A stretch of 64,000 nt of DNA from Lineus longissimus (Eukaryota > Nemertea > Pilidiophora > Heteronemertea > Lineidae), in the NCBI RefSeq assembly GCF_910592395.1, contig NC_088312.1, positions 15,879,292 to 15,943,291 of the forward strand. Direction: 5' to 3'. Under the pieces are notes generated by a model. It worked only from the letters and a program-made list of their open reading frames with translations. It had not been told where the DNA came from and searched no databases. The translations under genes and the position numbers were made by a program. Of this stretch, positions 1-10,908 are shown in pieces. Position 1 is the stretch's first letter, and every line of letters starts with the position of its first letter.

Positions 1-1
1 G

Positions 2-442
2 AACTATCCGGACATTGTTGCGATGAGTGCAATGTTTGATATCAGCAAGCAATCTGTTTGCAGGGAACTTTATTTTATGACAGATGTTTTGTGGACTTAT
101 TTTCAAGACGGTATAACATGGCCGACCGATGGAGAGTGGGAACAACTGCGGGGCAACTGGGATACTATTCCAGATGCTGTTGGGGCGATAGATGGAACGG
201 TACACGCAATCAAGATCCCAGAGACTGAGGATCCCCACCTGTTCTACAGTGGCCATGTCCACAAATATTGTATCAGCACTCAGATCATTATCGACAATTG
301 TGGAATGAGTTGTGCTCCCCTTGAAAAATCGGTATATGGAAGTGGCCCCTTTGTTACTGTGCTACTGTTGTGTGGGGTGCGGGTGCGTTTGTGGAGGGGG
401 TTTACGATACATGTACTAACTCAGCAATTTCTCTTGCAATAA
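2..442 (+). pseudogene. HARBI1-like (PIF/Harbinger) DDE transposase fragment
   Basis: The reading frame is open from the window edge and its first roughly 100 residues read like the middle of a Harbinger-family nuclease. They include a VGAIDGTVHAIKIP block, where the Asp is the first catalytic residue of the DDE domain, followed by a YSGHVHKYCISTQII block that is typical of HARBI1-like proteins. After about position 310 the similarity stops, the frame runs into Cys/Val/Leu-rich sequence and ends at 442. The later two catalytic acids are not visible. The enzyme family cuts and pastes DNA with 3-bp target duplications. This copy is truncated on both sides and cannot be active. The family call is from motif recognition only. 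Confidence 0.7.
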
Positions 443-686
443 CTTCTCTTATCCTTTGTCGGAGTTGTTTTGCGGTTCGCCTAGCGTATAATGCCCTTGT
501 GCGTTTCGGCAAACGGTTGACATTTTGCCGGATGTGGCCTAGAATGCGAACATAATTATTTCTATGTCGCTGGTACCCTTCCCGGAGAAGGGCCATCTCC
601 TCCATGCCAACAAGCACTCTATCACACATGACTGTTCGTTCACTTCGACAACACTGTACTAAAAACCGCGCTAAAACTAGACCCAT
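402..686 (-). pseudogene. Unrecognised Arg-rich ORF converging on the Harbinger fragment
   Basis: A 94-codon minus-strand frame, very rich in arginine and predicted helical (runs such as LPKRTRALYARRTAKQLRQRIREV), overlaps the end of the plus-strand Harbinger fragment. I do not recognise it. Harbinger elements usually carry a second ORF for a DNA-binding protein, so this could be a remnant of one, or of an inverted transposase copy. It could equally be a chance frame. The composition bias is the only positive evidence. Confidence 0.2.
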
Positions 687-689
687 ATC

Positions 690-1110
690 ATAGTCATAAC
701 TTGTTACTGTTACTCAGCCACAGTCCAACAATGGACCGGTTTCTTTTGCATAGTAACTGCTTAGATAATAAAAAGACACTTAATTTGATTAATACGAGCC
801 AACCAGGCTTTTATCAATAATTGACCGCTTGTCTATAACAAGGCCTATTCGGTAACATCGGTAACATCGATTTCTCTTCATTGACAGTTAACCAACGCAC
901 GTTGTCAAAAAGCTATTGTATGTATAGGTGGGCGTTCCTAATGTGCTTTGGTGACCACCAATCAGAAGAAGGACCTTACATATGTATTCATCACAGCAGC
1001 GCAGCCCTGGTGGTAATGCTCGTGTAACCAATAGCATCAAAGTTAACAAGCATGGTACGTTGAATTAGGTACTTCTTCGGTTCCCGTCTGTCCCTAACGT
1101 TCTATAATGA
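690..1110. other. Gap without recognised gene
   Basis: Moderately AT-rich sequence with frequent stops in all frames. No coding motif, RNA gene or inverted repeat was found before the LINE endonuclease similarity begins. Confidence 0.5.
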
Positions 1111-1116
1111 GACAGA

Positions 1117-3890
1117 CCTACGGAAACGTGGCTGAGACCACACGAACTGCAAAGCCTTCCTATGATACTTGCTGGTGCAAACCCAAACCTCGACATAGGT
1201 ACGTACATACCAATTTTTCACAAAGTCTGCAATGTCTGACTTAGATCCAGAGTATTCGGGCCGCCCCTTTGGGGGAGTCGCAATTATTTGCAAGCGTCAC
1301 GCAGAACTGAATTTTCATTCTATTGAAATGGATTGTGATCGGCTTATTGGCGTAACTGTGACGGACAATAGTGGTGCTGTGCGCTAGGTTATCTTAAATG
1401 TTTACATGCCATACTATTCGAGTAGTGCTGAGAGTAACTGTCTTTAAGAATTTATAGAATGTCTAGATCACCTGCAAAGTTGTATAGATCAGCATGGTAC
1501 CCCGGTCCTGCTCTGTGGTGATTTTAACGCACAGCTACCGAGGGAGGAGAAGATTGGGAGATTCTGGTATAAAGATAAAGGTTACTCGCCACTCTCTAAG
1601 GCTCTGTATGACTTCTTAACCTCAAATGACCTAATTGTTGCTGACTTCCTGTCTCAGCAGCCGGTTGACTACACATTTTTCTGTATTAAGCGTAACTGTT
1701 TCATTTGGATTGATCATGTTATGATGTCCAGCGCGACTGCAGGTAACATATTAGACTGCAGGAGTATTAGTCTTGATGACACTAATTTGAGTGACCACCT
1801 TCCTATCAGAACAACCCTTAAGATAAGTATGTCATCGCAGTCACCCTGTACTAGTAGCCCTAATATTAGATGCCCGCGTGTCTCCTTCGTACGAATGGGC
1901 CAATCGTGTTCGCCGTGCAGCATATTGTGCGGATGTTGGTTCTAATCTTAACACCTTCACGCTGAGGCAGGCTGAAAATTTCGTAAACCGTGCTGAGGCC
2001 CAAGCATATGTTAATGATCGGTCCTCATACCTTAATACAGTTATTCAATCTTTTGCGCCTAAAAGAAGTTTCATTAAAAGAGTGTTTGAGCCTAAGTCGT
2101 ATTGGTGTAATGAATTGAGTCGGTTACGTGATGTAAAGAAGTTTTGGTGGCATATGTGGGTTGAAAATGGTAGACCCCGGTCAGGGGCTGTCTTTGAATG
2201 TTGGAAATTTACGAAAAGGCGATTCCGTCAGGAAACCCGGAAGCGGGTGCATTATACTGTTTCACAACCTGTTAGTAATCTGAATAAACTTTTCCGTCTG
2301 AAAAATAGCTCCGCGTTTTGGAAGGCCCTGAATAAAAGGGGCTCTGATTCCGACTCTAAACTGTCAGTGGAAAGCTTCAAGAAATGTTTTAGTGACACTA
2401 TGCAGGATGATAATAACCTTGACATTGGCAACTTTGTGAAAAAAGTATTTAGGGAAAATTGCAACAACTTTACTAAATGTGACGTCTCCCCCGCTGATAT
2501 CTGGGGTGCAATCCCAAAATTGAAGTGTAGCAAGGCGCCCGGCATAGATAACATTATGGCGGAGCATCTTAGGTATGGATTGTGTGATGAATTATGCCGT
2601 GTTTTGAGTAATATCTTCACTGTCATGATGAGTTGGCATGTGGTCGGGGATGACATGGCAGTTGGCACCATTATACCGGTTTTGAAAAAAACATAAGCAG
2701 ATCCCAATGACCCTGTTAATTACCGACCGATCACGCTTTGTACTGTGTATTCTAAGTTACTCGAGCTGATGCTTCTGCCCCTGGGTACTTTAAAGGGTAA
2801 CACCCAATTTGGCTTTAGAGAAGGCCTTGGGATCGACCAAGCCTGCTCCTTCGCCAATGATACAATTTCTTATTTTAACTCCAAGAGTAGTCCGGTGTAT
2901 ATGTGCAGTCTAGACGCGTCCAAATGTTTTGACCGGGTATGGCACGACGGGCTCTTTTTTAAGCTTTTACCTCGTATTGGGTTCGAAAAGTGGCTTTTAC
3001 TGTATGAGTGGTACGCGCACCTAAAGGCACACGTCAAGTGGAAAGGTACGCTTAGCGATAACTTTATGATAACGAGAGGTATACGACAGGGGAGCATCCT
3101 CTCTCCTGTCATGTTTACTATTTTTATTGATGATTTACTATGCTCTCTATCCAGGTCCAGCTATGGTCTCAGAATATGTGAATTCTTGTTCAATGACTTC
3201 GCATATGACGATGATGTGAACCTCTTGGCAGCCACTGTGCCTGGACTTCAAGGTTTAATTAATATATGTGAGCAGTACGCTAAGAAGTGGCGATTTGTTT
3301 TTGGCTTTTGTAAATCCAGCTGCACTATCTTTGGCACTTGCCCCTTTTCGAAAAGCCCTAATGGTCTCTCGGAAATGTTGTCATTGAAAATTCTGTGGAA
3401 GTCAATGTTCTCGGGGTGTTCATGAGGAACAATGAGTCATGTTGAACATAAAGTTTCCTCTGCGAGGCGTAGGGCGTTTGGCCTTATGAATGCTGGGCTG
3501 TCTTACCCTGGTCTCGATACTGATGTGAAAACTTAACTCTGGAAGTCTGCTGTACGTCCTATCCTTACCTTTGGTATGAATCGTCTAAACCTTATTGCTA
3601 AAGATATCCGTTTACTAGAAAAGTGCCAAAGTGATAATATCAAACGTATTTTTGGTTTTTCTAAGACGTGCCGACACTCTAAGTTACTTTCAGCCCTAAA
3701 TATTGGCAAAGTGTCTGATTTTATCAACGAGCAAAAGGTCCTTTTATATAATCGCATTTTTGAATTTGATACTCCTGTTAGGAATTTGAATATGGTGTTC
3801 CTTAATCGTAACATAACAACCAGCAGTTTTAGCCCCAGCACGCTGATTAGCAGTATTAGAAAGAAAGCTTTTAAAAAAACGATATAAAAT
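1117..3890 (+). pseudogene. Decayed LINE (non-LTR retrotransposon): endonuclease plus reverse transcriptase
   Basis: Reading across several frames gives an ordered LINE pol. An apurinic-like endonuclease starts with an ETWL motif near 1120 and continues with GGVAIICK near 1265, VYMPYYS near 1405, CGDFNAQLP near 1512 and SDHLPIRTTL near 1790. The reverse transcriptase runs from about 2490 to 3350: KAPGIDNI, NYRPITL after a stop at 2694-2696, LDASKCFDRVWHD (motif A), RGIRQGSILSP (motif B) and a motif C that reads YDDD rather than the usual YADD. A C-terminal domain follows to 3887 after a frame change at about 3420. At least four stops or frame changes make it inactive. The layout (endonuclease first, no RNase H seen) suits the CR1/L2/Jockey side of the LINE tree; the clade is not certain. 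Confidence 0.85.
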
Positions 3891-4176
3891 TCGCCAGGGT
3901 TTGAATCTAATTCGAATACGCGCCTGATAAACGTTCATGGATGAAAAATGGAAAGAAGACCTTTTAAAAAAACGAAAAAATACATTCGCCGGGGTTCGAA
4001 CCCGTGACCACCCAATCTAAAGCGCAGCACTCTAACCGCTGAGCTATTAGGGCATTCATGTTTTACGTGAGATATTCGGCAATCTGAAGACAGGCCTTAG
4101 GGTACGCGCCATGATTGTGGCTAGGTCACGCTGGCGGAAGAGTAATTGGGTACAAATAGTTCCAAGGTAACCGTAT
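3891..4176 (-). repeat. tRNA-derived SINE-like repeat, copy 1
   Basis: On the minus strand from 4053 the sequence reads as a tRNA-like head. An A box (TAGCTCAGCGG) lies at about 4037-4047 and a B box (GGGTTCGAACCCC) at about 3991-4003. The acceptor ends do not pair and no clean anticodon stem forms, so this is a tRNA-derived repeat and not a working tRNA gene. The segment on the other side of the tRNA head (about 4054-4176) is repeated almost exactly with copy 2. The stretch just below the tRNA head (ttttaaaaaaacga followed by attcgcc) also repeats at about 3869-3897, suggesting a partial duplication at the junction with the LINE. Confidence 0.7.
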
Positions 4177-4369
4177 AACTCAATATTTCTTCAGATTTTT
4201 CTTAATATATCGTATATATATAGCTCGGTGATTTTATTAAAAATGTTTGCAATTGATTTAAATGTTTGAATGGTTTAAAAACAAAATTTTTAGAAGCGAG
4301 GTCAACAGGGTCAAAAGAAATAGTTTTTGGCGCCAATGATGTCGGCAATGGCAGATTTGAATTAAGATT

Positions 4370-4544
4370 CGAGTCGACCACCGAATCTAAAGTGCAGCAC
4401 TCTAACCGCTGAGCTATCAGGGCGTTCATGTTTACGTGAGATATTCGGCAATCTGAAGACAGGCCTTAGGGTACGCGCCATGATGTGGCTATGTCACGCT
4501 GGCGGAAGAGTAATTGGGTGCAAATAGTTCCAAGGTAACCGTAT
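4370..4544 (-). repeat. tRNA-derived SINE-like repeat, copy 2
   Basis: From about 4396 to 4544 the sequence is nearly identical to 4025-4176, including the tRNA A box on the minus strand and the roughly 120-bp companion segment. The B-box side is degraded (gattcgagtcgacc). The two copies are direct repeats about 370 bp apart, so this looks like a segmental duplication of a SINE plus its flank or two insertions of a compound repeat. Confidence 0.65.
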
Positions 4545-4874
4545 CTATATCATAATACTATAAGGTGGCTCGATAAAGTGCCATTTGGGGGTAGTGTTCC
4601 GTCTCGAAATTTTGCACGTTTGCAGGGGATATGTTATTCTGATGCAACGTTATGTTTATTTTCGGAAATTTACTTCAGCGGAGCAGTAATGAGGGATTTT
4701 TATTCGGACACTGTCAATTCTCCTTACCACTCATAGAAGCCAAGTGATATTGCATTAGATTTTCATTGCAATTCAATCCATTCAAGGTATAGCCCATTTG
4801 AACCTGCCTGCGCCACGGGTACAATGCTAGTAGAAGATATTATGGATGATTATAAGGCTCTCCTCAAAGGTAGT

Positions 4875-5792
4875 TGATAAAGTATGGAATTAGTGAAACC
4901 TTGGAAACACTGATAAACCTTGTAATATTCAATGTAAACCATGGAATCACTGTGCAAATAGCGCGGGAAATCGGGTGCGTTCCTTCCACGATTTATACCC
5001 TCCCAACTGACAGTCTCGTCCCAGCTGACTTTATTGATAGCAATTTGCCAGTTAGTTCAGAAGCCAACATTTTTCATGTGGAGGATGACGTCATCAATTG
5101 GCAATGCGCTGTGATCGTTAAAATATTTTATTTCTCTTCAATGGAAGCAAAAATTAGTTTTTATGATTGTTTTGTATTCCATAGACGATAAAGTATTATG
5201 CTCGGTACTAGATGCACGAGATCATAGGACAAACACACACGTGAATAAAAAAACCGCTTAGAACTGGTGACGTCACAAAGATCTCTGCATCCCTCGATGC
5301 GTACTGGAAGATGTAAGAAATCGCTCACGGCGAAGGAAATTTTCATCCGCAAACTTCGGTAATAAACATACATGACTAGGCTTCTTTTATTCATCGTTTG
5401 TTATAAAATATCAGTCAATCAGACAATTAGGCCTAGACATAGTCGTCAACCTTATCCATGCATAATGCATGACAGGCCGTATTTATAAGCGGAGCGCTAT
5501 TGGTCCATATTATGGGTGTGTGGTGGGCGTGTCTTCCCTTGGGAGATCAGTACTGTACACTGGAGGCGAGGTACAACTGGGTTGTTTTAAAATATAGACT
5601 ATTGAATCGGATATGCGACAGATTTCTAAATTACCATAAAATTCCGATCTGATCATGTAAGAATAAGCTCCAAATGTTGATTCGTAACCACGTTAGGTTC
5701 GAATGGCATTATTTCATGTTTTTATGCATTTTAAGGAGTGTTTCCAAGGTTTATCAGTGTTTCCAAGGTTTCACTAATTCCATACTTTATCA
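4875..5792. repeat. Foldback/MITE-like element with 48-bp perfect inverted arms
   Basis: The 48 bases at 4875-4922 are the exact reverse complement of 5745-5792 (arm begins TGATAAAGTATGGAATTAGT). They enclose 822 bp. The right arm contains a short internal duplication of GTGTTTCCAAGGTTT. The interior has no recognised coding sequence. Perfect arms with a non-coding centre suggest a non-autonomous DNA element or a foldback structure. I could not identify a target-site duplication, so the outer borders and the family remain open. Confidence 0.6.
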
Positions 5793-6072
5793 CCTACCCT
5801 CCTCAAAGCATATGAAAGACGAGAATTTCAGCGTCTGGCCGATGTCGATTCGGTCGCGTACACCGAATGGCGTAATGGAGGCAGGAGAAATTTCTTGAAC
5901 GTAAACTTTGTTGTATCAACTCCTTAACAAACATAATCTCGACGTTACTGGATTAAATCATATTAAAAGCATTAAAAGTAGGGAATGGCATGATGGTGTT
6001 GTCAAGGACCCGTTAGAAAAACTAGGCTGGAAACACTTCTCGTAAAAATCTATTACTCGAGCGAGTAACAAA

Positions 6073-6351
6073 TTAACACTTGACGAACTTGGAATAGCCA
6101 TAAAACATGTTGGATATTAGATCAACAGTGACACAGGCATTGTATCTGTTTTCGTATTCAACCCAAACCGTCTCAACAACTTTGGGTGTCATCTTCTTCA
6201 ATTCAGACTCTGATTTATTAATTCCAATCTTTTTCAAGAGGCCACTCTGAGCTAGTCCTATCAATTTCATTCTGTTGATCTCAGTCTCATCAGGCCCATC
6301 GGAACTTGACTTGATTTCTAATATGTCATTATTGATCACTTGCTCTTCCAT
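6073..6351 (-). CDS. Unrecognised 92-aa ORF, hydrophilic helical
   Basis: A minus-strand ATG-to-stop frame encodes a Lys/Glu-rich, probably helical protein (for example KSESELKKMTPKVVETVWVEYE). I cannot assign it. Composition is more protein-like than neighbouring chance frames, but there is no recognised domain, no clear promoter and no intron evidence. It may be part of an unknown repeat or an exon. The palindrome TTACTCGAGCGAGTAA lies just beyond its stop, at about 6053-6068. The flanks (5800-6070 and 6352-6560) show nothing recognisable apart from a diverged TAGAGCCTGGCGGCT motif near 6370 that resembles the start of the 30.8-kb repeat. Confidence 0.2.
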   Translation of the reverse strand: MEEQVINNDILEIKSSSDGPDETEINRMKLIGLAQSGLLKKIGINKSESELKKMTPKVVETVWVEYENRYNACVTVDLISNMFYGYSKFVKC

Positions 6352-6562
6352 TTATTATCAGGTTAGACTAGAGCCTGGCGGCTATGATAGCTTCGCTTGG
6401 TGGACAGTTATAGTGTGTCAGACATGTCAATCAGATTGCTTGCTACAAAATTATTTAATTGACGTCCTGATTTGAATTCATGATCAGGTTGTGGTTCTTT
6501 GATACATAATACCATACGCAACAAGTGCACTTGTCTCAGGTCAGCATGGTCTGGAATAAGCC

Positions 6563-6905
6563 AATGGTTGATTTCAAAGTCAGTTTTTAGATTTAGTTTT
6601 AAAACTAAATGGGACACTAAAACCCTTGATTAAACCAGCATTGAAATGAAGTGGGTTTTAGTTTCATCCTATTTCAAAGTCGGTGTTTGTTGGTTTTAGC
6701 TTTATGTCCAGTTTTAGCTTAAAACTAAGGGATGGTTTTAGTGTCAAAAACTAACACCGGGACTAAAACTAAAATTCTCCAAAACACCAGAAATGAAATC
6801 AGTTCTGGTGTTAGTTTTGACACTCAGTTTTTGCATTATCCTATTTCAAATTAGGTTTTAGTTTCACACTGAAACCAACTGGAACACCAACGGTCTGATC
6901 TTAAT
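6563..6905. repeat. Repeat family with AATGGGTGATTTCAAAG ends, left-end copy
   Basis: The segment starts with AATGGTTGATTTCAAAGT and continues with degenerate gttttag/gtgttag arrays, both orientations. The same end sequence occurs at 10258, 10699 (inverted) and at both ends of 19063-19795. It is a degraded member of that MITE-like family. It may be the left end of a 4.1-kb element whose right end is at 10699, or a separate short copy. Confidence 0.5.
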
Positions 6906-8345
6906 CCCAGCTCGGTGTTATATTTGGAAGATTTGTAGTGCATTAATTTTGTATTACTGTAGCGATTCTCACTCAGTCTTTAACGTGTGTCCATGGCCTG
7001 GTACACTCGGGGTAGCAGGGAAGGGGAAAGGACGTTGGAATGGTTCATCCTTTTACTACTGACAATAATGGAAGTGAGTCTGTCGTCAGATGGTTCGAAA
7101 TGCGAGGTTCCTGATGTGCTTTCATTTGATAGACACTGGTATCCCTAAAGTTGACATTATTGTTCTCTGTTGACATAATTGGTCTGTATGAAACCGTCTG
7201 TTCTGTACTCTGGTGCTGGTCCAAGGTCGGGCTGGTACTGGAACGGTCACCATGTGGTAGGTGCTAGGTTAAGCATGACTAAATCTGGTCTGGTTTATGG
7301 ATAGATCAGGGATGATCTGAGTCAGGCAGGCCTGGGCACGGTACGGTTCACATCCGGGGAGGCTTGGTAACAGCCTGGATTACTGCCTGGGGACGGCACA
7401 GTTCACACCCGGAAAGGCTTGGTAACAGCCTGGATATGGATTGAAGGTCATGGCGACACCCGGCACGGTAAGTGTGCGGCTCTGTTATTAACCTTGGAAG
7501 CAGGTATGGGACTTGGTGAAGCTGGCTGGTTACAGGCTAGTTGGACTGGTATGGCATGGCAATAGTCACAGAGAACTTCAACTATTATTAAATGAACCTC
7601 GCGTTTCACATAGAAATGGTGACAGACTCTCTTCAGATAGGCGTCGATAAGGGCGACGCTACAAAGGTTAGGGTTCGTCGTGAAATAATGGCCAACATAA
7701 GTAAGATGTAAAAAGAACTAATTCATTATTTTCATCTTTCCAGACATATTTCCTCACATCTCTTCAAAGTTATTTACATGGCGAAGAAAATCCCAAGTGT
7801 AACCCAGCTATTCTGCTCGGAAAAAGATTACATAAATCAGCTTGGTTAAGTTTTTTGTTTAAACAGTAAACCTATGATACCACGTAGGCATGCTTCGGAA
7901 AACAGGCAGTTCAGCTTTAAACTGGTCATCTCATGGTAGGCTGGGCATGGCTATCCCAATGGAACTCGGCGGGTGGTTGGTAATGGTAAGCTGACAGTCA
8001 AATCATGGTAGAAGCAGTGTATATGCGGCAATACATAACACAACATTTATCAGGCAGTTCAGCTTTAAACCGGGCGACGGATGGATAGGATGGTGTGACT
8101 CTTGATCAAAGGATGGTAAGGGATTAATCTAGGTGGTATCAGTGTAAATATAAGGCATCACATCGCTGCGACATGGTGGAAAGGCTTATGCGGATTGCAT
8201 AACGCATTGGTCTACACGCGGGCCGCACCGGCCAAGCCCGGGCGGCCGCTAAGGCTGAGCTGCGTACCTTGCTAATAGAACGATTTGACCAGTTTGATAC
8301 CAAGATCAAGAATGAAATCCTCCATCCGAGCCCTGCTTATATACC
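6906..8345. other. Gap with short local repeats only
   Basis: No gene recognised. Two imperfect tandem copies of a roughly 57-bp unit (…GGCTTGGTAACAGCCTGGAT…) lie at about 7328-7440. A 20-bp direct repeat (AGGCAGTTCAGCTTTAAAC) occurs at about 7903 and 8052. Imperfect inverted similarity links about 7068-7110 with 7590-7640 (gagtctgtc…cgaggttc). A GC-rich stretch with overlapping GGCCGC and CCCGGG sites is at about 8216-8251. Confidence 0.45.
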
Positions 8346-9330
8346 TTAAGCCAGGTCCTGAGATCGCGGCGAGGGCCAATGAGGTGCCCGGAAATCGACC
8401 ACGTGATGCCAAAAAACCCTAAATTTCCCCAAATTTTGAGACGAATGCTGAATTAAAACTGTGATTTCGCCCAGAACAAAGTGCGACACCCTAATGAGGT
8501 ATATAATTTCAGAATCCGTACAATCCAAAGGGTATAATGGAAGGATTAAATCAAATTTCGTATGTACAGATTTGGCTAAACAGGACTTTGAAGGCAAAAT
8601 TTCCAAGATTTCGAGGGATCGTTTCCGCGCATTTCGTCGTAAAAAGAGCGAATTTACAGTATTTTGCCCAAGTTTACAGGCAGATATCTCGAATTCCACA
8701 CATACGATTTTTCTCAAATTTGGATATCCACATCGTAAGATATCAAATATTATACATACAAAATGCGTATAGCACGTATAGGGTGTCGGATTTGCAACAA
8801 AAGTTATGAGAAATATTCTACATATGATGTGCAAGACCGGGGGCCGTATCGCACTTTACGATACATGGAGAATCCACGTGTAAATACACTAGCAACGACG
8901 TTGGACGTCGGAACGGAGAACGCGAAGGGCCACACCCAAAAATCGGCTCAAAGTTCTCAAAGTCACAGGTTCGACACCCTAATCACACAAACACAACTAA
9001 GTTCATAAGAGATCAAAGATTAAGTTCCCGAAGTTTGACGAAATTCGTATTTAACGTTTTGGAGAAAACACGAAAGTCGTACCACTTTCGTTTTTGAAAC
9101 CTTGTTAATTTATGCGCGATTAGCGCCCCGTACATTTTGTACTACAACGTCCTTGCATCGCGGCTGCCGGCCACGTGAAGACACGCTCTCAAAAAGTCCG
9201 CAAACTTTCTCAAAGTTTCCCGATTTCTAAGTTCGACACCCACAAATGGATACATACATCATATTCGTCAATCATCGGAGCACATTATATCAAAAATATA
9301 AGAGGATTCGTATGTACAGTTTATGAATAA
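8346..9330. other. Stop-poor region with overlapping ORFs and recurring CGACACCC motif
   Basis: A 162-codon minus-strand frame (8346-8834) overlaps two plus-strand frames of 103 and 90 codons (8461-8772 and 8537-8809). None contains a recognised domain. Blocks resembling ..CGACACCC.AA.. followed by ..ATTCGTATgTACAG.. recur near 8491-8570, 8970-9050 and 9234-9318, so the region may be an old, diverged tandem repeat rather than a gene. I make no functional claim. Confidence 0.25.
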
Positions 9331-10257
9331 TCGGCCTATGAATCACCGATGCAGAACACAGAAGGCGTGGTTCCAAACCACGTGCGGCCATATTGACGGA
9401 GATCGCAGTGTTGACATCGTACAGGCCTTGGATTTTCACGTAAAAAGGTTAGAATTCGTACATTAATCATGCTCATACTAATACCTAAGACAAATATATG
9501 TATATTTAACCTAATGGATGCATTACTAACTCATGATATTGACGTGAAGTGTGATCTTTCAAGCTCCGAAAGATCGTTACCGTGGGAGGCATAGCGCCGT
9601 GCAGAATCAAACTCGGACACATCGGACTTCAATCAAAGTTCGATAATTCGCTTCAAAGTTAATATTTCAGACCACAATGGTTACGGAAAAGAAGACAAGA
9701 TCGTACTTCAATAGTACATGATTAAAATCAGTGCATCTCTTTCAGATTCAAGCATAATTTAGACTTTTTTTTTTTAGGTGTTTACAACTTTACGAGTACT
9801 TTTAGAGATGCGAACCTCACGACGCAACGGTACACATGAAAAATCAATACTCAATATGCACGTATGCATGACCAGTGTACACAAACATGTTATACTGTAA
9901 ACTCCAAAACGATACTCGGGAGGTCAATACATTTGACATTTCAGACTTAAACCACAAAATATGATCTTAAATCCAGGATAATACTGTAATGCTAATATGT
10001 TTAAAGGGACACTGTATATTGAATTTCTGCAGGTCAAATCAGGGACTGAATTCTGATTGAGGGGAGTGTAAAATATAGCAAAATTATTGCTCACTTGAAA
10101 CAAATTTTGAACTACTGGTGAGGTAAGGACAAAAGGGTAGATTGGGGGTGTATAAAAGGTGGAATGGACAACAGGATGGGGTAGTCATTTTTCTGATAAG
10201 AAATTTACCCAAGATTTCTACATTACCAATAAAACTAACACCTTAGGCATTAACACC
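9331..10257. other. Gap without recognised gene
   Basis: AT-rich sequence with scattered short frames. A T run lies near 9767-9776. No coding motifs, RNA gene or inverted repeat recognised. Confidence 0.4.
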
Positions 10258-10699
10258 GAGTGGATTTCAAAGTTGGTGTTGGTGTTAAGAAGGGAAAAAA
10301 TCATGTTATTCGTACAATTTCAAGAAGTAGTTGCATGTATTTTGAACGCTGATGGGAATGATGATGGACGTGAAAGAAGACGACCAAATTTCGTTCGACG
10401 ACCAGCAATGGAAGCGGTTACTTGCTAGGGAAACAACAGTAACAACGACAACAACATGCATGTTTGGTTTTTCCAAGGTTTTATCTCTGTCCATCTTGGT
10501 GTTAGTTTTACCTGCAGAATAAAACATCTTCTTAGTTTCAGCCCAGGTTTTAGGTGTTTAGATAAAACCAGGTGTTGGTGTTAAACTAAAACCTCGAATT
10601 GGTCTTATCCAGACATAGGTTTTTAGGGGTAGAAATTAAGAATAAAACTGACACTAACACCCAACACTAAAACCAAAACCAACTTTGAAATCACCCATT
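10258..10699. repeat. MITE-like copy of the AATGGGTGATTTCAAAG family
   Basis: The right end (10680-10699) is the inverse of CAATGGGTGATTTCAAAGTT. A corresponding left motif, TGGATTTCAAAGTTGGTGTT, is at about 10261. The body near the ends consists of ggtgttagt/actaacacc arrays, as in the 19-kb copy. Part of an 89-codon plus-strand frame (10159-10428) lies across it, with a basic RERRRPNFVRRP tail. I do not recognise it and consider it probably non-coding. Confidence 0.5.
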
Positions 10700-10908
10700 G
10701 TCACCTGCAGGTTATTTAGGTCATTTATAATCAAACGAGCCGGGCGTTCAGTGTTAGTCTCGTGCGTAACCCATGAGTCTAACATTAGTGCAACTCACGA
10801 TGTATACACGTGGGAAGGAACGGAATAAACGGAGACTACAACAGCTCTTCTATTCTCTGTACGTCCGCCTTCTATACAACGATATAGTGCAAAGCGTGTA
10901 GTGGAAAG

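Noticed and set aside
3981-4053. Minus-strand tRNA gene
   Set aside because: A and B boxes are present, but the acceptor ends do not pair, no clean anticodon arm forms, and the sequence is repeated nearby. It is a SINE-like derivative.
5460-5560. Host gene promoter with TATA, CCAAT and GC motifs
   Set aside because: Motifs are short and common, no gene follows, and the stretch lies within an inverted-repeat element. Mentioned only as a possibility.
8216-8251. Cloning-linker contamination (GGCCGC and CCCGGG sites together)
   Set aside because: The GC-rich stretch is embedded in sequence of ordinary composition, and no vector sequence is visible on either side.
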